A stretch of 64,000 bases of DNA from Chitinophaga varians (GTDB taxonomy: Bacteria > Bacteroidota > Bacteroidia > Chitinophagales > Chitinophagaceae): positions 1,240,001 through 1,304,000 of the forward strand of contig NZ_JACVFB010000001.1 of NCBI RefSeq assembly GCF_014529945.1, given 5' to 3'. Positions 1 through 8,098 of this stretch are shown one piece after another. Below the pieces are notes generated by a model. It worked only from the letters and a program-made list of their open reading frames with translations, searched no databases and was not told the origin of the DNA. Position 1 is the stretch's first letter, and every line of letters starts with the position of its first letter. Both the position numbers and the translations under genes were made by a program.

Positions 1-1014
1 CGGTACATTCCCACCAATATGCAATTCAAACCCGGTCTGCATTCCCCACTCGATACTACCGCTGGTGGCTGGGCTAACTATGGAGAAATCATTCCTGCGG
101 TATATGGTATGTTCGTATTCGAAAACAAGAATTTTGAGGTAGAAGCCGGAATGCGGGTAGAATACGTGGACCTGAGATATGAAGTAAATCCGCAGCATAA
201 TACCTATAGCAGCAATGGATATCACTATATACAGCCATTCCCTAATATCCGATTGGCCTATCACCTGGATGAACGTAACAAATTAACACTGTTCTATAAT
301 CGCCGGGTAGACCGGCCTAACGAAGTAGATATTCGTATCTTCCCTAAATACGACGATGCGGAAATCATTAAGGTAGGTAACCCGGAGCTGCGGCCACAGT
401 TTACCAATACCTTTGAATTGGGGTACAAAACCAACTGGCGAAATGGCTATCTGTATCCAGCCCTGTATCATAAACGAATGGATGCTACTATTTCCCGTAT
501 AGGCACCACCGTAGGTAACAGCAATCTGATCTACAATGTATTCCAGAATGCCGGGAAAAGCTACCAGTCCGGCCTGGAAGTGACCCTGTCTCAAAAACTC
601 AATAGCTGGGCGAGCCTGCAATTAAACATGAATGGCTATAAAAACATCATTGAGGGCTTTACCGTACTCAATAAATATCCGGAACCAACCGTCTATACAG
701 CTTCCCGTGAGGAAGCGTTTTCCGGCAACGTAAAGCTCAACAGTATGTTTCAATTACCATCAAAAATAGAATTGCAGCTTACTGCCATTTACCTGGCACC
801 TGATATTGTTCCACAAGGGAAAATGTATTCCCGTTTTTCTATAGATATGGGTGCCAAAAAAACTTTGGGCAGAAACGAATTCTTTGTAAATGCTACGGAT
901 GTGGCTAATACCCTGCGTATTAAACGTGATGTAATAGGTAACGGCTTCACTTATACAAGTACGGATTACCTCGAAACACAGGTGTTCAGAGTAGGATATA
1001 ACTATAAATTTTGA
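1..1014 (+). CDS. Outer-membrane beta-barrel family protein, C-terminal part (5' end outside window)
   Basis: The frame is open from the first base, so the gene begins before the window and only about the last 337 residues are present. The fragment looks like the barrel of the TonB-receptor-like 'outer membrane beta-barrel family' (OMP_b-brl_3). It shows alternating aromatic beta-strands, the hallmark segment FYNRRVDRPNE followed by GNPELRPQFTNTFELGY, and a terminal aromatic strand ending VGYNYKF, as expected for a barrel inserted by the BAM complex. Such proteins normally carry an N-terminal signal peptide and a carboxypeptidase-like/plug region, which would lie upstream. The substrate cannot be told. 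The gene ends at a TGA and is followed by a perfect hairpin that it shares with the convergent receptor gene. The family call is fairly secure; the role is unknown. Confidence 0.8.
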   Translation, partial: RYIPTNMQFKPGLHSPLDTTAGGWANYGEIIPAVYGMFVFENKNFEVEAGMRVEYVDLRYEVNPQHNTYSSNGYHYIQPFPNIRLAYHLDERNKLTLFYNRRVDRPNEVDIRIFPKYDDAEIIKVGNPELRPQFTNTFELGYKTNWRNGYLYPALYHKRMDATISRIGTTVGNSNLIYNVFQNAGKSYQSGLEVTLSQKLNSWASLQLNMNGYKNIIEGFTVLNKYPEPTVYTASREEAFSGNVKLNSMFQLPSKIELQLTAIYLAPDIVPQGKMYSRFSIDMGAKKTLGRNEFFVNATDVANTLRIKRDVIGNGFTYTSTDYLETQVFRVGYNYKF

Positions 1015-1041
1015 GGTATTATATAAAGGGGGATATTAAAA

Positions 1042-1077
1042 AGCGGGTATCTCAATGCAATCTTTGAGATACCCGCT
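1042..1077. terminator. Perfect 14-bp inverted repeat between convergent genes
   Basis: Bases 1042-1055 are exactly complementary to 1064-1077 (stem agcgggtatctcaa, 8-base loop). It sits between the stop of the barrel gene (1014) and the stop of the convergent TonB receptor (1109), so it probably serves as a bidirectional terminator. The T-tract on either side is weak. Confidence 0.7.
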
Positions 1078-1108
1078 GTAAAATTTGATAGGATCCGGGT
1101 TAGATTGG

Positions 1109-3169
1109 CTATGGATGCAATCTGTAGTTCAGTCCAATGTTAACAGTTGTTGGTGCTCCTGGGAATTTACCACCCCAGAAATCATATCGGTGTGTAAAAT
1201 ACTTTTCGTTCAGCATGTTATTAACGGTGGCACTGACACCCCAATGACTCCACTTATAGTTTACAGCCAGGTTTAACAGGTTGTAGGAGGGTACGGCACC
1301 ATTGTATCCATCCGATGTAGGATCTTCCGTATTAAGAGCATCATTGTATTGCTTACCGGTGAACGTGTTATAAATGTTTGCGCCCAGTGTGCCAACACCT
1401 ATTGCATGCTCATATTGTACACCTGCGGTGAATAGCTGTTTGGGAGCATATGGGAGCAAATTGCCTTTGTTGGGACCATCATTGAAAGTTGCTTTCTGTA
1501 ACGCGCCTGTTACGTATACCCGTAAGCCTTTTGCCGGAAATAAATTCAGCTCCAGCTCCAATCCACGATGTAGTGCTTTGCCTGCATTGGAAAATTTCCC
1601 GCCTTCTTCTACCAGCTTGTGATCGAAATCAAGAACATAGCCACTCATGCTGATATCCATCCAATTAACAGGGGTGGTACGTATACCCACTTCATAGTTA
1701 ACAGATGTTTCCGCGCCGAGGCTATTTCCGTTGGCCACGGTCCCTGGATCAAGCGCAGCATACAACACAGGTGGATTGTATCCTTTTGAAACAGTGGAAT
1801 ATATTCTAAACCGCTCGATAGGTTTGTACAGCATACCAAATGAGTAGATTAACACATCGGTTTTAGTAGAGAGCTTCTGAGCAGTTAAATAATCATTTTG
1901 ACCGTAGTTGATAGCTGTATAGCGCAAGCCAGGTGTGAAGCTGAGTTTATCGGAAAAATGAATCTCATCCTGTATATATCCTTCCAGAACGTTTGTTGGA
2001 ATGGTGACTGAATAGGTGGTTTTTCCAACGTGTTGTAGTGGGGCCGCCCCCAATACCTTTATACTGTTGGTCTGATCTCCCAGGTATTTAAATCCAACGA
2101 TCAGTGAATTTTTCAAATTAAAGAGTTGGCTTTTGCGGTTATATTCCAACACGGTCCCTCCGGTAAAGATATCTCTCAAATCCCCCAGGATAGATTTTTT
2201 GTCTCTTTTGGTATCATACCACCAGTTCCGCTTAAAGTAGTTGGCAAAAACAGACAAAGAGATGGAATTGAGCGAGTCAATGCTCTTTTTATATACAGTA
2301 GACGCCGAATAGCGATTGGCATAAAACTGATCGTAGGGGTTTACGCTTTGCCTGTAGTTGTCCTTAAACTGCTGCTCAGATAAGCCGCCTGGGGTTTCGG
2401 CATCTTCTGTATAAACATTACCGGAAAAGGTAAACTCATCCTTATTGTCCATTTTAGTACCAAGTCTGAAAGTAACATCGTTGGTCCCGAAAGCAGATCT
2501 GGATGATCTGAAGCCATCCCCTTGCCTGCGATTATAGTTTATATAGTAATTGAACTTGCCGTTATCGCCAAATGCAGAGGCAGACGCATTTAGATAACGG
2601 AAGCTACCTGCTTCAACATTAGCTTCAACATTGGGTTTGCCGTATCCTTTTTTGGTAATCAGGTTAATCACCCCGCCAATAGAGCCAGCTCCGTATAATA
2701 CGGGCGAAGCACCTTTAATCACTTCGATCCTTTCTATCGATGCAATAGGCAACATGTAATAGGCCCCTAACTGACCATAACTCTGTCCTAATGGGATTTT
2801 ACCGTCCACCAGTACGACTACATACCCATTCCTGGAAGGGTCCAGCCCACGTAAACCGATTCCTGGTTTAAGTCCCCGTCCGTCTTCATCCTGATAGTTT
2901 GCGCCAGGGATAAGTCTTATGGCGTCACCCACCGATTGAATACCCAGGTCTCTTATTTGCTTGCTATTGACAATGTTTACAGTACTCGACAGATTCTTGA
3001 TTTTGCTGTTCAGGCCGTTCGATGTGACCGTTACATCCTCCAGAGATATGCTCCAAAGGCTATCCCGGTTGTCTTTTCGATCTCCGTTCGGTTGATTTTG
3101 TGCGCTTGTGTTTAAAGCAGTAGCCAGCAATGACAATGAGATAATGCTGATGGCCCTCGTTCTTTTCAT
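1109..3169 (-). CDS. TonB-dependent receptor, FecA-like
   Basis: 686 residues, normal for a ligand-gated outer-membrane TonB receptor. A Sec signal peptide (residues about 1-23, ending NTSAQ) is followed by a TonB-box-like segment (SLEDVTVTS, 42-50). The plug spans about 55-180, with IGLRGLDPSRNGYVVVLVDG (104-123), the IERIEVIKGASPVLYG strand (145-160) and GGVINLITKKG (165-175). The rest is a 22-strand-type barrel ending in an aromatic strand (VNIGLNYRLHP). There is no N-terminal carboxypeptidase-like extension, so it is not SusC-like. Plug wording resembles FecA/siderophore receptors, hence iron-chelate or similar metal-complex import is the likeliest role, but the ligand is not shown. No sigma/FecR partner and no clear promoter were seen upstream. 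Confidence 0.88.
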   Translation of the reverse strand: MKRTRAISIISLSLLATALNTSAQNQPNGDRKDNRDSLWSISLEDVTVTSNGLNSKIKNLSSTVNIVNSKQIRDLGIQSVGDAIRLIPGANYQDEDGRGLKPGIGLRGLDPSRNGYVVVLVDGKIPLGQSYGQLGAYYMLPIASIERIEVIKGASPVLYGAGSIGGVINLITKKGYGKPNVEANVEAGSFRYLNASASAFGDNGKFNYYINYNRRQGDGFRSSRSAFGTNDVTFRLGTKMDNKDEFTFSGNVYTEDAETPGGLSEQQFKDNYRQSVNPYDQFYANRYSASTVYKKSIDSLNSISLSVFANYFKRNWWYDTKRDKKSILGDLRDIFTGGTVLEYNRKSQLFNLKNSLIVGFKYLGDQTNSIKVLGAAPLQHVGKTTYSVTIPTNVLEGYIQDEIHFSDKLSFTPGLRYTAINYGQNDYLTAQKLSTKTDVLIYSFGMLYKPIERFRIYSTVSKGYNPPVLYAALDPGTVANGNSLGAETSVNYEVGIRTTPVNWMDISMSGYVLDFDHKLVEEGGKFSNAGKALHRGLELELNLFPAKGLRVYVTGALQKATFNDGPNKGNLLPYAPKQLFTAGVQYEHAIGVGTLGANIYNTFTGKQYNDALNTEDPTSDGYNGAVPSYNLLNLAVNYKWSHWGVSATVNNMLNEKYFTHRYDFWGGKFPGAPTTVNIGLNYRLHP

Positions 3170-3350
3170 GATGATATATATGGTATAATATGATGTGTAT
3201 GCTTATGCAGGGTGCAATATTATATTGGATTAGCTAAGAAGGTTAATCGAATCGGGAAAATTTTGAACTGCAGAATTGAGTATATACGTTACGGCCAGGA
3301 AAATATAATATAGTTTGTAGCCATTTATGCTTATTTAACAAGGGGTTTCG

Positions 3351-3358
3351 TATCTTTG
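3351..3358 (+). promoter_or_regulatory. Promoter-like -7 element with no gene downstream
   Basis: tatctttg matches the Bacteroidota -7 consensus TAnnTTTG in all fixed positions. No good -33 TTTG was found at the expected spacing. Nothing but the tRNA-like segment and the terminator at about 3502-3534 lies downstream, so a short non-coding transcript of about 170 nt is possible. Confidence 0.4.
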
Positions 3359-3474
3359 TAGCGTTATAAAGTTCTTTAAAACCTCTACAAAATAAGCTAA
3401 TCCAGAAGGATACAAAATCGGATACACCAGCAAAAAAATCCTCGAAAAGCAGCGGCAATTAAGCCTTTGATATA

Positions 3475-3493
3475 GTCCCAGCGGGATCACAAG
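3475..3493 (+). other. tRNA 3'-end-like remnant / possible attachment site
   Basis: The segment gtcccagcgggatcacaag resembles the 3' strand of a tRNA T-stem plus an acceptor stem, discriminator base and the start of the tail. It is followed 10 bases later by an intrinsic terminator, as tRNA genes often are. No 5' half of a tRNA (D-arm, anticodon) is present upstream. Bacteroidota integrative elements frequently use tRNA 3' ends as att sites and leave such fragments. No integrase gene lies in the window. The reading is tentative. Confidence 0.35.
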
Positions 3494-3501
3494 CAACTTT
3501 T

Positions 3502-3534
3502 AAACCTCGCGCTAGTCGCGGGGTTTTGTTTTTT
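3502..3534 (+). terminator. Strong intrinsic terminator, plus strand
   Basis: A 10-bp stem (3502-3511 with 3517-3526, one G.U pair, 5-base loop) with a GC-rich core is followed by a T-rich tract containing six consecutive T (3529-3534). It has no protein gene upstream, so it must have ended an RNA gene or a gene that has been lost. Confidence 0.75.
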
Positions 3535-3732
3535 AGTAGAGCGCTTAGTCGAGTTCCTTTTGTACAGTCCGATTTCTTTCCCGTACTTTATATAGGTTAA
3601 TCAACATTTACTAAGATAAGCGGTATCACCACTAGGACAAGCTTTCGAAGCTGAAAGCCTGCCCTTTTAGTTCTGTTGGAAGTCGCTCCGGCGAAGTTGT
3701 AAAATATTGGTGCAGATTTCAGGATAAATCTG

Positions 3733-4599
3733 TTATTTGAAGTATGTAGCATGATCTGCTATAAAAACTTCTAAGGTTCGCGGTGGACAACCCAGTATTG
3801 TCCTTACACAGTCTGTAACAATTTCAGTTTCTCCATTACGCTGTTCAGCGTCGTAAGCCAGAAACGTTTCGATTAATGCGGCCGGCATGTTCTTTTCTTC
3901 CATATCCTGCTTTGCCTGTTCAAAAGAAATAGGACAGTAGATCACTTTTTCATGAACAACATTGCTGATGGCCGTCGCAACATCATAATAGTTTACTGCC
4001 TTATCGCTGGTCAGGAGATATATTTTATCAAAGTGAGTTTCGGGTACTGTCAGACATTTAAAAGCCACATCTGAAATATCTCTCCTGTCCACATGTGCTC
4101 TTTTTCCATCACCGGTCGCTTCATAGAATTTCCGTTCCTTACGCACAGCATCGGCTATTTCACCTAACCAATTCTGCATAATTCCATTGGGACGTAGGAT
4201 CGTATAATGGATTCCGGATGCTATTAGATAATTTTCGATCTGTCCGTGGCTACGTGGTATATAAAGCCTGGAGTTGGGGTCAGCGGCGCCTGATGAAAGC
4301 TTCACAATATGCTTAATCCCCATTTCCTTTGCCACATCAATTACATTTTTTTGATCTTCTACAACTGTGGGGCTATTTCCGGATAATAAGAAAACAGCCT
4401 TACTGTTTTCCATTGTAGCATGCAAACTTTCCTTATGGGACATATCTGCCTGTACCCATTGTACAAAGGGGAAATCAGTAGTATCATGGCAGTTCCGGGT
4501 GACTGCGATTGTTTCAATTTGGGCTTTAGATAACAGGTGGATCAGCAATGAACCGATATTGCCAGATGCACCAAAAACGGTAATTTTATTATTTTCCAT
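3733..4599 (-). CDS. NmrA-like NAD(P)-binding oxidoreductase
   Basis: 289 residues when started at MENNKITVFGASGN; an in-frame ATG nine codons earlier is less likely because its extension (MSPNSKPFK) precedes the beta-1 strand without adding to the fold. The dinucleotide loop GASGNIG lies at residues 9-15, and the length and sequence pattern (FLLSG, HIVKLSSGAADPNSR, TILRPNGIMQNWL) fit atypical short-chain dehydrogenases of the NmrA/QorB type. These bind NAD(P)H and act as quinone or enone reductases or as redox sensors; the substrate is unknown. It is cytosolic. The AraC regulator gene lies immediately upstream on the same strand with 72 bp between the two coding regions, so the two are probably cotranscribed or the regulator controls this gene. 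Confidence 0.82.
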   Translation of the reverse strand: MENNKITVFGASGNIGSLLIHLLSKAQIETIAVTRNCHDTTDFPFVQWVQADMSHKESLHATMENSKAVFLLSGNSPTVVEDQKNVIDVAKEMGIKHIVKLSSGAADPNSRLYIPRSHGQIENYLIASGIHYTILRPNGIMQNWLGEIADAVRKERKFYEATGDGKRAHVDRRDISDVAFKCLTVPETHFDKIYLLTSDKAVNYYDVATAISNVVHEKVIYCPISFEQAKQDMEEKNMPAALIETFLAYDAEQRNGETEIVTDCVRTILGCPPRTLEVFIADHATYFK

Positions 4600-4671
4600 T
4601 TTGAAAGGTTTTGAATTAGGGCTCAAAACTATCTCAACGGAAAAAAGGAAAATTGAACAAACCCGACATTT

Positions 4672-5472
4672 TTAAGACAACCATTCCGGAAAATTTAATA
4701 CTTGTTCATTTGCCTGCTGCGAAAACTGTTTCGGTGTAGTGCCGGTAAACGATTTAAAATCACGGATAAAATGTGCCTGATCCGCATAAGAATGCTGATA
4801 GGCTATTTTAGTATAAGATGTAAATTTCCGGCTACGAATATGATCCAGGGCTGCCTGAAAGCGGCAAATACGAAAGTATAACTTTGGAGGGATGCCTATG
4901 TCCGTTTTAAACATCCTTTGCAGAGAACGTTCTGTAATGTTAAGTTCTGTCTGAATTCTATGTAAGCCATCGTCATTGTTTATATTCAAATTTGCTACTG
5001 CATATGAAGCGTATGCATTTTCACGATGCTTGTTTTTGGTAATCAACTGTGAGATGAAATCGGAGATAATAGTAATTCTTTTATTTAAACATCTCTCTTC
5101 CAGCAACTGCGCTGTTAAGCTATTTTTTACAATATCATCTAAATGAAAATAACTATCGGTTAACTCATTAGCATCAATTCCGAAAATTGATTTAATGGCA
5201 TTGGTCTGAAAACATACGATCAGGTTGCAATAGCCATCGCTGACTGTTTTTTGCGAATTAGAACTTGTCAGACCATGCAGATAAAGTGGTGGTAACTTTT
5301 CATTATTAATACCTATAAAACAGGAGGTTTCCTGAAATACCAGGCCAGGGTTGGCGTCTGCAACTATCTTATATGTTTTTATTTGATCACAACGGCCGTT
5401 ACTTTCCAGTAAACCGAAATATCGTATGTATGGTCGTAACTTCGTAGCTGGTTGTATTTGTGTATATTTCAT
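4672..5472 (-). CDS. AraC-family transcriptional regulator
   Basis: 266 residues. The N-terminal two thirds is a ligand-sensing domain of the DUF6597 kind (opening ATKLRPYIRYFGLLE). The C-terminal roughly 100 residues form a double helix-turn-helix, with NITERSLQRMFKTDIGIPPK as the first recognition helix region and the family signature YADQAHFIRDFKSFTGTTPKQF near the end. It binds DNA in the cytosol and probably senses a small molecule. It precedes the NmrA-like reductase on the same strand, the usual arrangement for local control of a detoxification-type reductase. Upstream lies a 515-bp gene-poor stretch. The family call is secure and the effector is unknown. Confidence 0.88.
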   Translation of the reverse strand: MKYTQIQPATKLRPYIRYFGLLESNGRCDQIKTYKIVADANPGLVFQETSCFIGINNEKLPPLYLHGLTSSNSQKTVSDGYCNLIVCFQTNAIKSIFGIDANELTDSYFHLDDIVKNSLTAQLLEERCLNKRITIISDFISQLITKNKHRENAYASYAVANLNINNDDGLHRIQTELNITERSLQRMFKTDIGIPPKLYFRICRFQAALDHIRSRKFTSYTKIAYQHSYADQAHFIRDFKSFTGTTPKQFSQQANEQVLNFPEWLS

Positions 5473-5605
5473 CCTCTAGCATTTGGCGTAATCAACTGAA
5501 ATGCCGGCAAATAATTTCGGATGTAAACTAATTGCAATTTTAGCTTACTCCGCTGTTAGGTATGTATTGTATTTGATTGTGTTAACTTAGAAAGGGGGCA
5601 CTGCT

Positions 5606-5613
5606 TATCTTTG
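5606..5613 (+). promoter_or_regulatory. Promoter-like -7 element
   Basis: tatctttg is a full match to TAnnTTTG, with a TTG at 5577-5579 as a possible but widely spaced -33 element. It points into the debris region, 27 bases before the mini frame starting at 5640, and may be the surviving promoter of a lost gene. Confidence 0.45.
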
Positions 5614-5639
5614 CGGTAATTCCTCTTTAAGCTACATTA

Positions 5640-5681
5640 ATGAAAAAATATGTATGTGATCTTTGCAAAAATATAAACTGA
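5640..5681 (+). other. 13-codon mini frame (MKKYVCDLCKNIN)
   Basis: A short frame directly downstream of a promoter-like element encodes MKKYVCDLCKNIN and stops. The CxxC start is reminiscent of rubredoxin N-termini, but 13 residues are too few for any assignment. It may be the 5' stub of a deleted gene or chance. Confidence 0.2.
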
Positions 5682-5740
5682 TTGTAAATATCATTTTAAC
5701 TTTTTAGTATAATTAGCAGATTTTGGCAATTTACGTAAAT

Positions 5741-5860
5741 CGTACCGACCGGTATAGCTGGTTGGACAACTTTCCGGTGCGTGGCAGAAAAGACTATCCA
5801 TTGCTGTTTGACAAAGCGCTGCAACCCAGGAAAGCGTTTTGGGCGGTGGTTACATTTTAA
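5741..5860 (+). pseudogene. C-terminal remnant of a GH10 endo-beta-1,4-xylanase
   Basis: The plus-strand frame reads RTDRYSWLDNFPVR, then GRKDYPLLFDKALQPRKAF, then WAVVTF and a TAA at 5858-5860. This matches the invariant end of glycoside hydrolase family 10, whose last barrel strand and helix carry the tryptophan of the SWL motif, the LLFD motif and the KPA(F/Y)xAV ending. A stop lies in the same frame at 5714, and GH10 similarity begins only at about 5741. Everything upstream of the last 40 residues, including both catalytic glutamates, is missing. It is therefore a dead 3' fragment left by a deletion. It shows that this lineage once had a xylanase here, a typical partner of Sus-like loci. 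Confidence 0.85.
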
Positions 5861-5987
5861 CAATACGCCCCGGTGAGAGAAGTAGGGATACTATGGGGAT
5901 GATGGCCACACTTTCATGTTCTTATTATAGTTTTTTATATGTAACTTTAGAACGAATAAGAGCAAAACGAGAGACAATTACCATCCT

Positions 5988-7046
5988 ATGCCTACGAAAA
6001 TATTTCTGCGAAAGCTGCTGTTCATTACATGGACCGTCGTCACCTGCATTTCCTGCAAATCTACTACCGAGCTGGTTTATATCAACGTACTGAAACCGGC
6101 GCCTGTGACCATACCGGCCTATGTTAAAAGTCCCGGTGTAGTGAACAGGACCACCATTAACGCGCAAAACAAGGCGGTGGACGTCGTTGACAAGATATTT
6201 AGCCTGGAAGGGGCGCAGCTGGACAAAGAGGGGGCTAAAAGCAGCGTGAGCGGCCTTGCCGATGAACTGCGGAAGAACAACCGCTTCGGCGATGTAAAAG
6301 AACTGGGCGAGCTGGATTTGACCACCAACGCTCCGGGACTTTTCTCTGCGCCGCTTTCCTGGGAAACGGTAGACAAAATATGCCGGGAATATCATGTGGA
6401 CGCCCTTTTTTCATTGGAGCTTTTTGACACCGATTCGAAAATCAGCTATGCCGCTACGCCGGTTTCCCTGAAAACACCGCTGGGGAATGTGCCCGGTATA
6501 GAGCATCGGGCCAGCATGCTTACCACCGTAAAAACGGGTTGGCGGATCTATGATCCCGCCAGCAGGAGTATCCTGGATGAATTTCCACTCGCCAGAGACC
6601 TTACTTTCTCCGGCAGGGGTATCAACCCGGTCGCCGCCGCCGGCGCATTGATCAACCGCAAAGAGGCGGTAAAGGAAGTGGGCGCGCAGGCAGGGCAATA
6701 TTATGGCATGCGGATGATTCCCTATCGCACAAGGGTGACCCGAGATTACTATGTGAAAGGCACCGACAACTTCAGGACGGCGCGGCGTAAAGCACAAACG
6801 GGCAACTGGGACGGCGCCGCAGCGCTATGGAAAAAAGAGACCACGAACCCCAGTCGCACCGTAGCCGGGAGGGCCTGTTATAATATGGCCATCATCTGTG
6901 AGATCAATGGGGAGCTGGACCTCGCCATTAAATGGTCACAGAAAGCATACGAGGAATATAATAACCGTCTTGCGCTGAATTATATCCGGCTACTGAAAAA
7001 CAGACAGGCCGGCAACGAACTGCTGAAACAGCAGGAGACGGAATAA
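5988..7046 (+). CDS. DUF6340-type lipoprotein
   Basis: 352 residues with a lipoprotein signal peptide (lipobox TCIS-C, cysteine about residue 23), so it is anchored in an outer or inner membrane facing the periplasm. The body matches the Bacteroidota DUF6340 pattern. It opens VYINVLKPAPVTIPAYVKS, has a central beta-rich region with LSWETVDKICREYHVDALFSL, and ends in a helical TPR-like stretch (TARRKAQTGNWDGAAALW, ACYNMAIICEINGELDLAI). The N-terminal half has the look of a TolB/GNA1162-like domain. The function is unknown. A 7/8 match to the -7 consensus (taacttta, 5942-5949) lies 39 bases before the ATG. The gene ends in a strong hairpin and has no operon partner. Confidence 0.75.
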   Translation: MPTKIFLRKLLFITWTVVTCISCKSTTELVYINVLKPAPVTIPAYVKSPGVVNRTTINAQNKAVDVVDKIFSLEGAQLDKEGAKSSVSGLADELRKNNRFGDVKELGELDLTTNAPGLFSAPLSWETVDKICREYHVDALFSLELFDTDSKISYAATPVSLKTPLGNVPGIEHRASMLTTVKTGWRIYDPASRSILDEFPLARDLTFSGRGINPVAAAGALINRKEAVKEVGAQAGQYYGMRMIPYRTRVTRDYYVKGTDNFRTARRKAQTGNWDGAAALWKKETTNPSRTVAGRACYNMAIICEINGELDLAIKWSQKAYEEYNNRLALNYIRLLKNRQAGNELLKQQETE

Positions 7047-7054
7047 TCCTACAA

Positions 7055-7083
7055 TGCGGCTGCCGCTCAAAACGGCAGCCGCA
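7055..7083. terminator. Perfect 11-bp GC-rich hairpin between convergent genes
   Basis: Bases 7055-7065 (tgcggctgccg) pair exactly with 7073-7083 around a 7-base loop. It sits between the stop of the DUF6340 gene (7046) and the stop of the convergent lipoprotein (7100). There is little T-tract. Confidence 0.7.
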
Positions 7084-7099
7084 GAATAAGCCGGACATA

Positions 7100-8017
7100 T
7101 TATTGCTCCAGCCGGTAACCAAAATCGTATTTGCAGGTGAAATTGCTGGCATTGGCTTCCAGGGTGGCCGTGCCGGAACTGATCAGCGGCAGGGAAAAAG
7201 AGTAGAGATTGCCGCCATCACGGGCGATATACAGTTTACCGTCGCCGGACGTAGTATTCAGATTGCCTGTTTGCGCACCGGGAATACCGGAGGCAGGGAA
7301 GGAATAAGACCCGGCGTTGGTCATAGTAGCGCCGGAAATATTATACAATGATACCACCATCCCGCTTGATGCATAGACGGTAGACTCGCTGGTAAATGCC
7401 AGCTGATAGCCCGCGCCGTTATCTACGAAGGTGATAGAGCCGGACTTATAACCGTTGGAAGAAGGGTTGCTGAATAGTCTCCCGACACGCGTAGCAACTC
7501 CGGTCGTGCTGATGTGGTAAAGGTCTATCGGGCCGTTTACAAAAGGAGATTTTACGATAGCATATACTTCATGCGTGGTGGGATGCAGCTCAATTTCTTC
7601 TATCGAATAGACAAATGGTGCGCCTGAAAGCGTCATCGGATGATCGGTCCCATTATATACGAGACGGAAAACACCGTCAAGGTCTGTATATACAAAAGCT
7701 TCATGATTCAATGATGAACCGTAGGTTTTAGTGGCCGCGGTGGTTATTCCCCCGGTATATCTGATGACGGGGCCTTTCATCAGTCCGGGCTGGTTTCCCC
7801 ACAGCTCGAAGGTAGCCAGTTCCACTGCCTGTGCTGCGAAGAGGTTCGTGCTCCATGATCTGATATTGCCGGAAGGGATAGGGCCTTTTGCTGATATGGT
7901 ACCTGACAGCTGGCTGTTTTGGGGGATGGAACCGTTCATATCTTTTTTACAAGACACGATGCTGGTTACGGTTAGGGTGGCCCCCAGCAATAATGATAAG
8001 CGCTTTTTGTTGTCCAT
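7100..8017 (-). CDS. Lipoprotein of unknown function, propeller-like
   Basis: 305 residues. A lipobox (SIVSC followed by KKD, cysteine 23) marks a lipoprotein. The mature part is beta-rich with repeating segments such as FVYTDLDGVFRLVYNG, IEEIELHPTTHEVYAIVKS and DGKLYIARDGGNLYSFSLP, which look like WD/YVTN-type propeller blades. No catalytic motif is visible and I do not recognise a named family. It has its own good promoter at 8047-8075, separate from the response regulator gene upstream on the same strand. It could be a surface-exposed or periplasmic binding protein. Confidence 0.65.
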   Translation of the reverse strand: MDNKKRLSLLLGATLTVTSIVSCKKDMNGSIPQNSQLSGTISAKGPIPSGNIRSWSTNLFAAQAVELATFELWGNQPGLMKGPVIRYTGGITTAATKTYGSSLNHEAFVYTDLDGVFRLVYNGTDHPMTLSGAPFVYSIEEIELHPTTHEVYAIVKSPFVNGPIDLYHISTTGVATRVGRLFSNPSSNGYKSGSITFVDNGAGYQLAFTSESTVYASSGMVVSLYNISGATMTNAGSYSFPASGIPGAQTGNLNTTSGDGKLYIARDGGNLYSFSLPLISSGTATLEANASNFTCKYDFGYRLEQ

Positions 8018-8046
8018 AATTGTGATGGTTTATTTGAGATCTATCA

Positions 8047-8075
8047 CAAAAGTAGACTTGCACGGACAACGCAAA
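8047..8075 (-). promoter_or_regulatory. Bacteroidota-type promoter for the lipoprotein gene
   Basis: On the minus strand, TACTTTTG (8047-8054) matches TAnnTTTG fully. A TTTG (8072-8075) lies 17 bases upstream as the -33 element. The ATG at 8017 follows 29 bases downstream of the -7 element. Confidence 0.65.
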
Positions 8076-8098
8076 ATCCCTTAATATAGCGATTTATG

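Larger units (their letters stand above)
3170..3732. other. Intergenic region with remnant-like elements
   Basis: This stretch separates the divergent side of the TonB receptor from the end of the reductase gene. No convincing protein gene is present; a minus-strand 71-codon frame at 3243-3458 has no recognisable product. It does contain a plus-strand promoter-like -7 element, a tRNA-3'-end-like segment and a strong plus-strand intrinsic terminator, each listed separately. Bases about 3535-3730 show nothing recognisable. Confidence 0.6.
5473..5987. other. Intergenic stretch holding gene debris
   Basis: No intact gene. It contains, on the plus strand, a TAnnTTTG promoter element (5606-5613), a 13-codon mini frame (5640-5681) and the last about 40 codons of a GH10 xylanase (5741-5860). 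The remaining sequence is AT-rich and looks like leader for the flanking genes. The picture is of a deleted gene or genes of which only ends survive. Confidence 0.65.

Noticed and set aside
3243..3458. A 71-codon minus-strand frame
   Set aside because: It overlaps the promoter-like element and the region before the tRNA-like piece, is rich in Phe/Cys without pattern, and has no family resemblance.
5640..5681. Calling the mini frame a rubredoxin
   Set aside because: Thirteen residues with one CxxC are insufficient; the second CxxC of rubredoxin is absent.
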